Source of the DNA: RH-AL1 sp050013235
Lineage (GTDB): Bacteria > Pseudomonadota > Alphaproteobacteria > Rhizobiales > Beijerinckiaceae
DNA: 40,683 nucleotides
Direction: 5' to 3'
Assembly (NCBI GenBank): GCA_050013235.1
Contig: JBEKFQ010000029.1
Coordinates: forward strand, 1 to 40,683
The notes under the pieces are model-generated. The model ran no database searches. It saw nothing but the letters and a program-made list of their open reading frames with translations, and was not told the origin of the DNA. Position numbers and translations under genes: made by a program. Shown piece by piece: positions 1-6,726 of this stretch (position 1 is the stretch's first letter; the number at the start of each line of letters is the position of its first letter).

Positions 1-1
1 C

Positions 2-103
2 CGCTTGGCCAAGGATCTTGAAGCCAAGACCAGAAAGGCGCTCGCGTTCCTCAAACTGGCGTCGATACGACTCATGATGCGAAAGCTATGCAATCCTTGC
101 TAA
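2..103 (+). pseudogene. C-terminal tail of an IS5-type transposase (runs in from the left edge)
   Basis: The first 33 codons in frame 2 encode a basic tail that starts RLAKDLEAKT and ends RKLCNPC before a TAA stop at 101-103. The pattern RLAKD..., then A-hydrophobic-LxLASIRLM-R-L, resembles the end of IS5-family DDE transposases as I know them. Only the tail is inside the window, so I cannot tell whether the element is intact. No terminal inverted repeat is obvious just downstream. It suggests that the left border of this island is, or was, an insertion sequence. Confidence 0.65.
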
Positions 104-364
104 ACTTTTCGAATGGACTCTTGAATCACAAACGATTCACCGGACTCAACAACTTTCGGAACGGACACTCAGGCATTGATTTTTAGCACAAGCCACCGGC
201 CAAGACGCTGGCAAGCTCAGCCGATATGTGGCTTTGGTCACGCAAAAGGAACACCTAAAGGACACCGCTCCCGGGAGGGGAAGTTTGGCTCGTTTCCCTT
301 GCCAAAAACACGACGCCCTCGTCGAATGGCCCCGCTCGATCTCTTGATTAAGAGAACGGAATAC
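104..364. other. Intergenic stretch, no gene recognised
   Basis: Open frames on both strands here lack recognisable domains and are rich in Arg and Ser, as expected of chance frames in GC-rich DNA. The stretch separates the transposase tail from the secreted heme-binding-like gene and probably holds that gene's promoter. Confidence 0.5.
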
Positions 365-387
365 CTTATTTGTGTCATACACATAAG
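365..387. promoter_or_regulatory. Interrupted palindrome, candidate operator
   Basis: CTTATTTGTGT-CAT-ACACATAAG contains TGTGT and ACACA arms around CAT, flanked by CTTA and TAAG. It lies about 40 bp before the ATG at 428, in an AT-rich patch suited to a promoter. A dimeric repressor site is plausible; no regulator can be named. Confidence 0.3.
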
Positions 388-427
388 ATATGTTTTTCAA
401 TACCTTTCTGTGCTTAAGGGGTGAGGG

Positions 428-967
428 ATGAGACAGCTTTTTTTGGTTCCCTGCGCGGTGCTTGCTCTCTCGGTATCGGCCTACGCTCAGCAAACTCCGC
501 CATCTCCGGCGCCGATCCCGCAACCGCCCGCGGGCGGCACGCCGCCGAAAATCCCCTTCGATATTCCTTATGGAACACCCATCACGCTTGATCGCGCCAA
601 ACAGCTTGTCTCGGCTGTGCAAGACGAGGCGACGAAGCGCGGTTGGAAGTTTAATATTAGCGTCGTTGATCCGAACGGCGATTTGATCGCCTTTGTCCGA
701 ATGGACGGCGCCATGCTGGCATCAATTACAATTTCACAGAATAAGGCTAGGACAGCGGCGCGCTGGCGCCGTGAAACCCGCGTCTTGTATAATTTGTACG
801 AGGCCGGCCATAGCTATGTTGGCACGCTCGATCCTCAATTAGCCGCTTCACCCGGTGGATATCCTCTTATCGAAGACGGGAAGATCATCGGCGCGATTGG
901 CTGCAGCGGCGGCACAGGTGACCAGGACGCTCTGGTCTGCAAAGTTGGCGCCGATCTGGTTAAATGA
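428..967 (+). CDS. Secreted GlcG/HbpS-type (DUF336) heme-binding-like protein
   Basis: A 179-residue protein with a short signal peptide ending near AYAQ (about residue 20), then a Pro-rich linker (residues 21-45) and a GlcG/HbpS-like domain to the end. Family features visible are the opening LDRAKQLVSAVQDEA helix, the VVDPNGDLIAFVRMDGA strand-turn, SQNKARTAA, and a C-terminal GGYPLIEDGKIIGAIGCSGG. HbpS-type proteins bind heme or corrinoid-like ligands outside the cell, and GlcG is of unknown function, so the ligand here is inferred. The start is supported by GGGGTGAGGG just upstream. It appears monocistronic: an insertion-sequence tail lies upstream and the next gene is on the other strand. 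Confidence 0.8.
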   Translation: MRQLFLVPCAVLALSVSAYAQQTPPSPAPIPQPPAGGTPPKIPFDIPYGTPITLDRAKQLVSAVQDEATKRGWKFNISVVDPNGDLIAFVRMDGAMLASITISQNKARTAARWRRETRVLYNLYEAGHSYVGTLDPQLAASPGGYPLIEDGKIIGAIGCSGGTGDQDALVCKVGADLVK

Positions 968-973
968 CGTTGC

Positions 974-990
974 ACCCGGTTTGGCCGGGT
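974..990 (+). terminator. Short stem-loop after the DUF336 gene
   Basis: ACCCGG-TTTGG-CCGGGT forms a perfect 6-bp stem with a 5-nt loop, 6 bp after the stop codon. Only a weak T-rich stretch (TTGTCT) follows, so it is a plausible but weak intrinsic terminator. Confidence 0.4.
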
Positions 991-1053
991 TGTCTCCCCG
1001 CCCGCGGGACAGACGGGATGAGCGACCTAGCTCCGCCACTCCGTCAAACGCGG

Positions 1054-1242
1054 TCAACCATGGCCGGTTATGCTGTGGTAAACTTTCGCCGGCCAAGCGA
1101 GTGCATTGGGCAGAGCCTGCCCGACGCTTGTGGCCAGCTCTGACGCTGAAGCGCTATTCCACTTGGCCTGAATCGTGGGAGCTAGCGCAACGCCAACGCC
1201 GACAAGATAGATAATCACCATCAAACCAATCAGTACGCGCAT
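1054..1242 (-). CDS. Small single-pass membrane protein
   Basis: A 62-residue protein with one N-terminal hydrophobic helix (LIGLMVIIYLVGVGVALAP, about residues 4-22) and a short polar tail ending KVYHSITGHG. The start is supported by AGGGACA about 10 nt upstream. I recognise no family, although proteins of this shape are common among hypothetical genes of Hyphomicrobiales. A FixJ-like box in the same orientation lies 67 bp upstream, so it may belong to the low-oxygen/stress regulon proposed here. Confidence 0.6.
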   Translation of the reverse strand: MRVLIGLMVIIYLVGVGVALAPTIQAKWNSASASELATSVGQALPNALAWPAKVYHSITGHG

Positions 1243-1308
1243 AACGATTTGTCCCTTTTCCCGCCGAAGGCAAGACTTACGATAACGACTCCGTTTCCGC
1301 TGAATAGG

Positions 1309-1323
1309 GCCGGAAAATACCTA
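1309..1323 (-). promoter_or_regulatory. Degenerate FixJ-like box (TAGGTATTTTCCGGC)
   Basis: On the minus strand the site reads TAGGTATTTTCCGGC and matches the window motif TGAGTAnTTTCCGAG at 10 of its 14 fixed bases, keeping GTA-n-TTTCC. It lies 67 bp upstream of, and points toward, the small membrane protein gene that starts at 1242. Confidence 0.45.
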
Positions 1324-1661
1324 ATCGACAATGTCGCCACTTCGGCGACGGCGGAAACCGAAGCCTTGGCATGGCCGACGGCGGCGATAAGTTTAGGAAA
1401 GCTCCGATCGCGAACCCGGCGGCACGCTAAAGGCCACCAATTCGAATGAAAGAAGCACTCGTAAACCTTCGCTGTTGTTCTTTTCGCCTATTTGAACGAC
1501 AGGGACGAAATATCCGATCGGACCAATAAATGGCGGAGCGCCCGCTCATGATGGAATAGGCGCTTCCAAGAGATCGAGCTTGGGCGAGCCGTTTCCTGCT
1601 TTCCCAACTGGCGGCTACCAATGGCTGCGCCTCAGGCGGCGACGTCACTTCTCCGCCGTCA
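1324..1661. other. Intergenic stretch, no gene recognised
   Basis: Both strands contain only short frames without recognisable domains or good ribosome sites. The minus strand here is the 3' side of the 34-residue secreted peptide gene. I see no strong hairpin or repeat. Confidence 0.4.
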
Positions 1662-1766
1662 TCAGACCGGCGGCTTTGAAATAAGCGCGGGCTCGGCCAA
1701 TACGGCCAGCGGCGCCAAGGCGAGGGCGGAAGTCAGGATGGTCGTAGCGAAAAACATCTTGGACAT
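1662..1766 (-). CDS. Very small secreted peptide (34 aa)
   Basis: Starting at the ATG at 1766 the frame gives MSKMFFATTILTSALALAPL followed by AVLAEPALISKPPV and a TGA. This is nearly all a signal peptide, with a likely cleavage site after VLA. The start at 1766 is preferred to the in-frame ATG at 1778 because GGGAA sits about 8 nt before it. Tiny Sec-exported peptides of this kind are found in Rhizobiales genomes, but no function is known to me. It could be a chance frame; the textbook signal-peptide layout is the argument for it. Confidence 0.45.
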   Translation of the reverse strand: MSKMFFATTILTSALALAPLAVLAEPALISKPPV

Positions 1767-1898
1767 TTTGTTTCCCATTGAGAATCGTTCCGCCCGGTGC
1801 CGCGGGGACGTTCATAGTTACGGTTCGAAACGCATTCGAGCCGCAATGATTCGAGAAATGGTTTTCTATGCTGCCGACTTCTTTCGTCCGTAAACTTT

Positions 1899-2441
1899 TC
1901 ATTCCGGCTTTGAAGCTGGCTTTTCCGTGATGGCGTTCAGCACCGATTGCGTGTCGGCGGCCTGGCCCATCGTTTCAGCTTCGGGATCGAGACGGTTGCG
2001 AAGATTGGGATTGTCCCGACGAGATTCCTCCAGAAGCTGAATCACTTTCGCAATCTTTTGCTCGCTGAGGATTGCGAGCTCCAAGATCAGCATTTCCCTA
2101 TGATGCGCGAGCTGGTCTTCGCGCTCCTGCGAGGCGAGGATCAAGATGACCATGTATAACGAGGTCAACGAGACTGCCGCTCCCAGCCATGCGAAAGGCG
2201 GAGGATCGATCATGTGACCGCCCTGCATGGCGGAGATTAGATTGAGGCCAATCCAGCCGGCGATGACAATGGTGATCGCGCCGATGAACCAAGGCCGGCT
2301 GAGAAGTTTGGCCATGCGGTCGACGACGCGCTGCAGCGGCGTTGCATTTTCTTGATGTTCGGCGCGAAGCTTCGCAATCGACGAGATCGTCTCATCGATG
2401 TGAAAGGAAAAAGCCGGTACGCCGCCATTGGTGTCAGTCAA
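1899..2441 (-). CDS. DUF1003 membrane protein
   Basis: A 180-residue protein with two central membrane segments (WFIGAITIVIAGWIGLNLIS, about residues 52-71, and FAWLGAAVSLTSLYMVILILA, about 83-103). A charged helical tail follows, with SQEREDQLAHHREMLILELA and EQKIAKVIQLLEE. The two-helix core followed by an acidic/basic S-Q-x-R-x-x-x-x-D-R/H segment is the DUF1003 signature. The start codon is TTG, chosen because AAGGAG lies 6 nt upstream and the N-terminal residues fit. The function of DUF1003 is unknown; it is often found among stress genes. Confidence 0.8.
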   Translation of the reverse strand: MTDTNGGVPAFSFHIDETISSIAKLRAEHQENATPLQRVVDRMAKLLSRPWFIGAITIVIAGWIGLNLISAMQGGHMIDPPPFAWLGAAVSLTSLYMVILILASQEREDQLAHHREMLILELAILSEQKIAKVIQLLEESRRDNPNLRNRLDPEAETMGQAADTQSVLNAITEKPASKPE

Positions 2442-2498
2442 AGCTGCTCCTTGACAATAAGAGATCGCCCGAAGGTTCGTCCATGTTTTGGGGGGCGC

Positions 2499-2801
2499 CT
2501 ATCGCGCCGCGATCCATGTGGCGATCGCTGGCCAATGTTCCTCTAACGTAGGTTGGCCCATGAACAATCCAATATGGCCGCCGGGCACAGTTTTTCGCGC
2601 AATGCGATCCTTCGGCGTCCCGATATATTTTGCGGCGTCGAACATCTGTTCCGCCGTAGTGATGCCGGCGCCGGCGCCAACACCGGAAACTGGTGGCAAG
2701 GCAAGCATGTCTTGATATCGTCCCATGCAGTGAAGGAAATCTTCTGGGTGGATCGTCAAATGGGCCTTGATGCCAGCCGCGAACAAGTCAAGGCCAGTCC
2801 G
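2499..2801 (-). pseudogene. C-terminal remnant of a PHA synthase/depolymerase-like alpha/beta hydrolase
   Basis: The frame is open from a stop at 2802-2804 to the end and has no credible start of its own. It encodes the last ~100 residues of a PhaC/PHA-depolymerase-like hydrolase: PPVSGVGAGAGITTAEQMFD, then KTVPGGHIGLFMG and EHWPAIATWIAAR. The GGHIGLFMG segment carries the catalytic His of this fold. The nucleophile and lid regions are missing, because upstream DNA holds other genes within 100 bp. I infer a 5' deletion relic. It fits the decayed PHA-related set seen at 11.0-13.3 kb. Confidence 0.65.
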
Positions 2802-2896
2802 TCACGCCCCCCCTTGGGGACTTCGATCAAGACTATGAAAATGATCTTCACGATCATTATGACTGGCCCAGCCATCGCTGACAGCGATGACCGGCT

Positions 2897-3055
2897 TCAG
2901 TGTATGCCGCCAACGAGCCAGATCACGACGAGCACGACCAGAAGCGTGCCGAGGACGCCACCAAGTCCAGCGCTGCCGTAACGGCTGTGAGCGTAATACC
3001 CGCCGCCGCCGCCGAACAAAAAGATCAAGATGATGATAAGAAGGATCGAGCTCAC
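2897..3055 (-). CDS. DUF3309-like small membrane protein (52 aa)
   Basis: GTG start at 3055 with a perfect AGGAGG 7 nt upstream. The 52-residue product begins with the hydrophobic run SSILLIIILIFLFGGGGG, has a short polar turn YYAHSRYGSAG, and ends with a second hydrophobic segment LGTLLVVLVVIWLVGG. This two-helix hairpin around a Tyr/Ser/Gly turn is the layout of DUF3309 proteins, common in alphaproteobacteria and of unknown function. The gene lies in a gap between larger genes, with the PHA hydrolase relic downstream. Confidence 0.7.
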   Translation of the reverse strand: MSSILLIIILIFLFGGGGGYYAHSRYGSAGLGGVLGTLLVVLVVIWLVGGIH

Positions 3056-3213
3056 TTGGTGGCCTCCTGGTGATTCTGGACGGCTGCTGAATCGCTGCCA
3101 CTTGCGTCCAGATCGATGCTTGCCAGTGGTCTCGGATAACCACGAGACGCATCCTAGAACATCACATTGTCAAAAGTTTAGCGGATGGCGTTGCGGCGCG
3201 GTAGCGTCGGAAA

Positions 3214-3630
3214 TCACCTATGCGAGATCGGATTCCAGTTGGCAGCGCAATCAAAGAAACTGCGGGCCATCAGTGTCAAGGTTTGATGTGACTTTCTCGA
3301 AGAACCAGAAACACCATGTAAATGTTTCATAAAAGTGCCCTGGCGCTGTGGGTGCCAAGCGTGCAGGTGTTCGGCGAGGTGGGGCGGATCGCCGATGAAT
3401 GGATCATTGAAGCACAGTTCGAAATCGCCCAGAGCCGCAATCTTCAAGCGGAAATGGCGAGCGGCTGCCTCGGTCATGGCGCTAGCGTCAATGATACCAC
3501 TCAAGTCGGCGACGCGGTCCACGAAGCATATTACCGCTTCATTCGCGACCACCGCTACGGCGTCATGCGGACGAGGATCGCGGGTCTCGTACACTCCAAC
3601 TTTATACAGACCTACGCCATAGGTCTTCAT
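3214..3630 (-). CDS. Hypothetical protein, second gene of a coupled pair
   Basis: A 138-residue protein starting MKTYGVGLYKVGVYETRDPR. The ATG at 3630 was chosen because it overlaps the stop of the upstream gene as ATGA, a typical sign of translational coupling; upstream in-frame starts would lie inside that gene. The visible content is a beta-rich N-terminal half (GLYKVGVYETRD, DAVAVVANEAVICFV) and a His-rich middle (HLAEHLHAWHPQ). I see no signal peptide or membrane segment and no family I recognise. Confidence 0.5.
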   Translation of the reverse strand: MKTYGVGLYKVGVYETRDPRPHDAVAVVANEAVICFVDRVADLSGIIDASAMTEAAARHFRLKIAALGDFELCFNDPFIGDPPHLAEHLHAWHPQRQGTFMKHLHGVSGSSRKSHQTLTLMARSFFDCAANWNPISHR

Positions 3631-4025
3631 AGCGCTTCTTCGAGTTCCAAGCCTCGCGGAGGGTTCCGCATGAACACGCAGGTCTCGTTCTCGAACACGC
3701 CGCATTCGTCGCCATGCGGACGAACCGAGATTGAGTCGATGGCCTCATCCATGCTGGCAAAAGACAATCCGGTGGGATATCCCTTGACCCTAATTGAAAA
3801 CGCCGCAGGACACGTCCGGCTGTCCTTTTGTCTCGGCCGTGTCCAGACATATTGCCGCTCGATTGCGTCGTAGATCTCGAAACTCAAACCATCGACGCCC
3901 TTCGCCGGGATTGACCCCACCGCGTCATGCAAGGTCGGGAACAGTGCTCGATCGGCGAAACCATTCACCAGAACGCGAAATCGCGATGGCGTGGAAAATG
4001 TCATTTCCGAGGTGAATATTGTCAT
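3627..4025 (-). CDS. Hypothetical protein, first gene of a coupled pair
   Basis: A 132-residue soluble protein beginning MTIFTSEMTFSTPSRFRVLV. The ATG at 4025 is favoured because GGGGA lies upstream and residues before it are basic, out-of-character sequence that reads through the ATPase relic. The core FRVLVNGFADRALFPTLHDA, then AFSIRVKGYPTGLSFASMDEA and ISVRPHGDECGVFENE, looks like two alpha/beta repeats with a related F-x-(V/I)-x-V/K-G beginning. I do not recognise the family. Its stop overlaps the start of the downstream gene by ATGA. The 5' region is the degraded ATPase fragment, so the promoter may lie inside that relic. Confidence 0.55.
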   Translation of the reverse strand: MTIFTSEMTFSTPSRFRVLVNGFADRALFPTLHDAVGSIPAKGVDGLSFEIYDAIERQYVWTRPRQKDSRTCPAAFSIRVKGYPTGLSFASMDEAIDSISVRPHGDECGVFENETCVFMRNPPRGLELEEAL

Positions 4026-4092
4026 GCTTGTCCCCGAATAAGAATCTGCGGCAGGCTGCGATGCGCCGATGCGCTCAGCGCGGGCCGGAATT

Positions 4093-4341
4093 TTAACGCG
4101 GCATAATCGCCAAGCGTAATCTGGAGGACGACCGCGGCCTCGAGCATCCATGGAACGGCACCCAGAATTTTTCAAGTGCCCTTCGCAACGGATGCATCGG
4201 GGTGCCAGGCATGCCAAGGATCGCCAAAAGGCGGCGGGCCTCTTCGCTCGTCGAGCCATTGCGAGAGCGAAATTCAACGCGGTCCTGGCGTTTCTCAGGC
4301 GAACCGCTTTCGGCGGACTGCTCCAGACGCATGGTGTCCAA
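4093..4341 (-). pseudogene. 5' fragment of a P-type H+-ATPase gene, frameshifted
   Basis: The translation contains NGSTSEEARRLLAILG, then MHPLRRALEKFWVP, matching the N-terminus of the intact ATPase at 7714-10098 (NGLTSGEAHGRLEKFG, VHPLRMAVEKFWAP). The frame is then lost, but the next frame continues PWMLEAAVVLQITLGDYAA, equivalent to PWMLEAAIVLQLGLGKYIEA. DNA is also very similar: GGAACGGCACCC at about 4152-4163 versus GGAACCGGCGCCC at about 9899-9911, so loss of a single C explains the shift. Only ~80 codons remain; all catalytic domains are gone. It is a truncated duplicate or a relic of a second ATPase gene. Confidence 0.8.
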
Positions 4342-4413
4342 CTCGCTATCCTTTCATGCCGGAAGGGCCGCTTTCGGAAATGCGGCCCCCACGATTCCGG
4401 TTAGGGCCGGCCC

Positions 4414-4827
4414 TTACTCGATCACATCGACGATGCGATGGCTGCTCGGATCGACCAGAACCGTCCGATTGTTGACGACCGCGTAGCGGTAGCCGCGCAC
4501 GCCAAATTCGGAGGGCACGTCGTAGTAGGTTACGCCGCCATCGGGCAGGATCGCGCCGACAGCGACCGCATGGTCGTAGGAATAGGAATCGCGGTGTTCA
4601 CGAATGACATATTCTCTGAAACGCGGGCGTTGATCGACGCCAAGCAGCCCGGCTACGCCGCCGCTAACTGCGCCGACAACGCCGCCGACGACTGCGCCAA
4701 CCGGGCCAGCGGCGTGTTCGCCCTCATGTGCGCCTTCATCGGCGCCGCGCACGACCCCCTGGGCGCCGGCCGCGATCGGCAAAGCTAGAAATAAGGCGGC
4801 TGCGGCGACCGTAGTTTTAATATTCAT
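4414..4827 (-). CDS. Secreted DUF1236 protein with glycine-zipper segment
   Basis: A 137-residue protein with a signal peptide (MNIKTTVAAAALFLALPIAAGAQ split over residues 1-23). A Gly/Ala segment follows (AGPVGAVVGGVVGAVSGGVA, about 44-63), and then a DUF1236 domain with RFREYVIREHRDSYSYD, VGAILPDGGVTYYDVPSEFG and RYAVVNNRTVLVDPSSHRIV. The start at 4827 is set by GGAG 7 nt upstream; an earlier ATG at 4857 would spoil the signal peptide. DUF1236 proteins are periplasmic and of unknown function. The short motif EGAHEGE...AGPVGAVVGG recurs in the gene at 13625-13882, so the two share a 5' module. Confidence 0.85.
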   Translation of the reverse strand: MNIKTTVAAAALFLALPIAAGAQGVVRGADEGAHEGEHAAGPVGAVVGGVVGAVSGGVAGLLGVDQRPRFREYVIREHRDSYSYDHAVAVGAILPDGGVTYYDVPSEFGVRGYRYAVVNNRTVLVDPSSHRIVDVIE

Positions 4828-4909
4828 GTTGTGCTCCAAAATGCTGTTTGTATTCACGCGCGCCGGTCCAGATCTGGCGGTTGGCGCATTGAATGATCGG
4901 GGGCCGCGG

Positions 4910-5200
4910 TCAGTGAGCTCCGGCAGGCGCCGGGGCGTGGCGCGCGGCCATTATGACATCGATGGATCGTAGCGAGCCGTTGTGCAGGCGGGCGGTGTCC
5001 CCGACCCATTCGGCGATGTCGCCGAGCGTCGAGCCGGCGGGCAGTCCCATCGCAATAGACGTATTCGCGAAGACAACTCGCAAGCGTGGTTCGCCCGCTC
5101 GCGCCGTATGATGTAATTGCATGTCGCTCTCCATCGCTTGCTTTTTGGCTTGCTGCCTGATCGATGACGCTCGTCCAGGAACACCAGCCTTTGCATTCAT
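4910..5200 (-). CDS. Hypothetical small cytosolic protein
   Basis: A 96-residue protein starting MNAKAGVPGRASSIRQQAKK, with a central stretch LRVVFANTSIAMGLPAGSTL followed by GDIAEWVGDTARLHNG and SLRSIDVIMA. The beta-helix-beta pattern with a G-x-T-L-x-D-I-A helix looks like a small ubiquitin-like or regulatory fold, but I recognise no family. The ATG at 5200 overlaps the upstream stop as ATGA, suggesting coupling with the secreted helical protein. A later start at Met-23 or Met-27 is possible. Confidence 0.5.
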   Translation of the reverse strand: MNAKAGVPGRASSIRQQAKKQAMESDMQLHHTARAGEPRLRVVFANTSIAMGLPAGSTLGDIAEWVGDTARLHNGSLRSIDVIMAARHAPAPAGAH

Positions 5201-5607
5201 TTCACCTCTGCGCGAACCTTGGTCCACATCGCCGCCAGCTCGTCGGACGCAGTCCTGAACGAGGCTTTCGCGCTCTCCCAATCGGCCGCGCGGGCAGTCT
5301 CCAGCTTGGCTGACGCATCCTTGGCCTTGGTCCAGGCCTTGTTCAAATCGTCCGACGCGGTCTTTAGCGCCTCTTTGGAGCCAGCCTTCGCGTTCTCCCC
5401 GAATCGATCCAGCTTGACGCGCCATTCCTGCAACTCGGCTCGCGCCTTTTGCGCAAAAGCATCGCGGTCGGCCGTGGAAGGGCCGGCCTCGGCCATTTTG
5501 ACCTGAGCAACAGGGTGAGGCGCGGAGGGCGCCAAATTCGCGGTGGCAGGCAATGCGCCTATCAAAACGAACGGCGCGATGACGACGGCGCGGATGAGAA
5601 TGTTCAT
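5197..5607 (-). CDS. Periplasmic helical protein, Sll1863-like stress type
   Basis: A 136-residue protein with a signal peptide (MNILIRAVVIAPFVLIGALP, cleavage after ATA) and a mature part that is almost all charged helix. Repeats of about 35 residues are visible: AELQEWRVKLDRFGENAKAG, then KTASDDLNKAWTKAKDASAK and FRTASDELAAMWTKVRAEVK. The W-x-K/T...A.S.L pattern resembles small stress-induced helical proteins sometimes annotated Sll1863-like. The start at 5607 has AAGGAA upstream. It is the first gene of a coupled pair. A structural or chaperone-like role in the envelope is only an inference. Confidence 0.6.
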   Translation of the reverse strand: MNILIRAVVIAPFVLIGALPATANLAPSAPHPVAQVKMAEAGPSTADRDAFAQKARAELQEWRVKLDRFGENAKAGSKEALKTASDDLNKAWTKAKDASAKLETARAADWESAKASFRTASDELAAMWTKVRAEVK

Positions 5608-5663
5608 GACGAATTTCCTTGCGTTGGGAATCGATCGCATCGTGTGTTTCAATATCGCGTCAT

Positions 5664-6224
5664 TCAGCCGTTGGCGGCGACACGCTGCTCCGCAGGCTTG
5701 GTCATTTCGACCCCAGGATGCACATCGAGCCGCGTGGGATTGATCGAACGAAGGATGTCTTTTGCGCGCGTGATTTCGTCCGGCGTCCCGCGCGCCATGA
5801 CAAGAAAGCTGTCGGCCTTTACATCGGTTTCGTATTGCAGGACACTATCCTTGGGGATCCCGATGCTGTAGAGCGCGGCGCCGATCGCGCTGAGCCCGCC
5901 GACCAGCACCGCGTTTTCGATTCCGGCAATCAGAATGGTTGCGAGATAGCCAAGCACGACGACATGCCCGACAAGGGGGATGGTCAGGAACAATCCGCCG
6001 AAGAACAGGCCCCAAAAGCCCCCCCAGAACGCGCCGCGCGAACCCCAAAATTTCACCCGATCGCCGGCGTTGTAAAATCCGACGACCTTCTCATCGGTAT
6101 GATATCCCTTGCCGACAAGGCTGAGATCCTTGATCTCGAAGCCGCTTGCCGCGAGTTTTTTCACTGCCAGTTCCGCTGTCTGATGTTCGGCGAAGATAGC
6201 GACGATGGTGTCAGATTTCAGCAT
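5664..6224 (-). CDS. DUF1269-like general stress membrane protein
   Basis: A 186-residue protein. The N-terminal domain opens MLKSDTIVAIFAEHQTAELA and contains GFEIKDLSLVGKGYHTDEKV, a pattern seen in general stress 17M/YflT-like and DUF1269 proteins. Then come GSRGAFWGGFWGLFFGG and two hydrophobic segments (about residues 84-125), and a C-terminal soluble part SFLVMARGTPDEITRAKDIL. The start has AAAGGGCG 5 nt upstream. A FixJ-like box in the same orientation lies 128 bp upstream. The biochemical role is unknown; members are linked to general stress responses. Confidence 0.75.
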   Translation of the reverse strand: MLKSDTIVAIFAEHQTAELAVKKLAASGFEIKDLSLVGKGYHTDEKVVGFYNAGDRVKFWGSRGAFWGGFWGLFFGGLFLTIPLVGHVVVLGYLATILIAGIENAVLVGGLSAIGAALYSIGIPKDSVLQYETDVKADSFLVMARGTPDEITRAKDILRSINPTRLDVHPGVEMTKPAEQRVAANG

Positions 6225-6351
6225 GTCACGCCCTTTGATAAAAATTTGCCGCGCCTCACGAGACTGGGCGCTTGCAACTGTGATTGAAATAACAGGGTCT
6301 CGGTCTCGCCGATGAATCGAAAGGTAGCCTTGGCGCCCGGACGCGGACAGG

Positions 6352-6366
6352 ATCGGAAACTACTCA
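6352..6366 (-). promoter_or_regulatory. FixJ-like box (TGAGTAGTTTCCGAT)
   Basis: On the minus strand the site reads TGAGTAGTTTCCGAT, matching TGAGTAnTTTCCGAG at 13 of 14 fixed bases. It is oriented toward the DUF1269 gene (start 6224). A second copy in the opposite orientation lies 73 bp away, giving a divergent pair. Confidence 0.65.
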
Positions 6367-6438
6367 CCTCTGCGATGCCATTGCGGATCAGCGCGGCGGG
6401 GCTGGCATTACGGCCGCGAACATCCGGAGTGCGAGGCG

Positions 6439-6453
6439 TGAGTATTTTCCAAA
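6439..6453 (+). promoter_or_regulatory. FixJ-like box (TGAGTATTTTCCAAA), points at a kinase relic
   Basis: The plus strand reads TGAGTATTTTCCAAA, matching 12 of 14 fixed bases of the motif. It faces the degraded histidine kinase remnant at about 6600-6690, so it may be the surviving promoter of a lost sensor gene. Confidence 0.5.
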
Positions 6454-6599
6454 CCTTCCGCCACTGCCGCGCCGCCGCAATCTATTGGGAACAACGACCG
6501 CCTGCACCGCCGGTCGAACCAGCCGGCGCCGCTTCATTCACCCAGGCGGCGATTTACCTGGCCGCCTTCGGCGGCGCGTCCAGAAATCAGGTGCGCGCC

Positions 6600-6690
6600 G
6601 GACTGGAACTGGCGCGGGCTTGCCGTTTTAACCAAGCGGCTCGTGGAACTCCATGGCGGGCTCATGATGATCGAGAGCTTGCCTGGCCGT
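6600..6690 (+). pseudogene. Histidine kinase relic (G2 box region only)
   Basis: Within an otherwise empty 500-bp gap, two frames joined by a slip encode the end of a HATPase domain: RTGTGAGLP in one frame, then LTKRLVELHGGLMMIESLPG and a TGA in the next. This is the G2-box and following helix of PAS-type histidine kinases (canonical shape G-T-G-L-G-L-P-L-T-K-R-L-V-E-L-H-G-G). Nothing upstream of it is recognisable as kinase. I read it as the last trace of a deleted sensor kinase gene. Confidence 0.55.
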
Positions 6691-6726
6691 TGAGGCCCGG
6701 CCAAGGTTCCTTTCCGTTGTGGGATC

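Noticed and set aside
176..424. Plus-strand frame of 82 codons before the DUF336 gene
   Set aside because: No family features, and it covers the likely promoter and the palindrome at 365-387.
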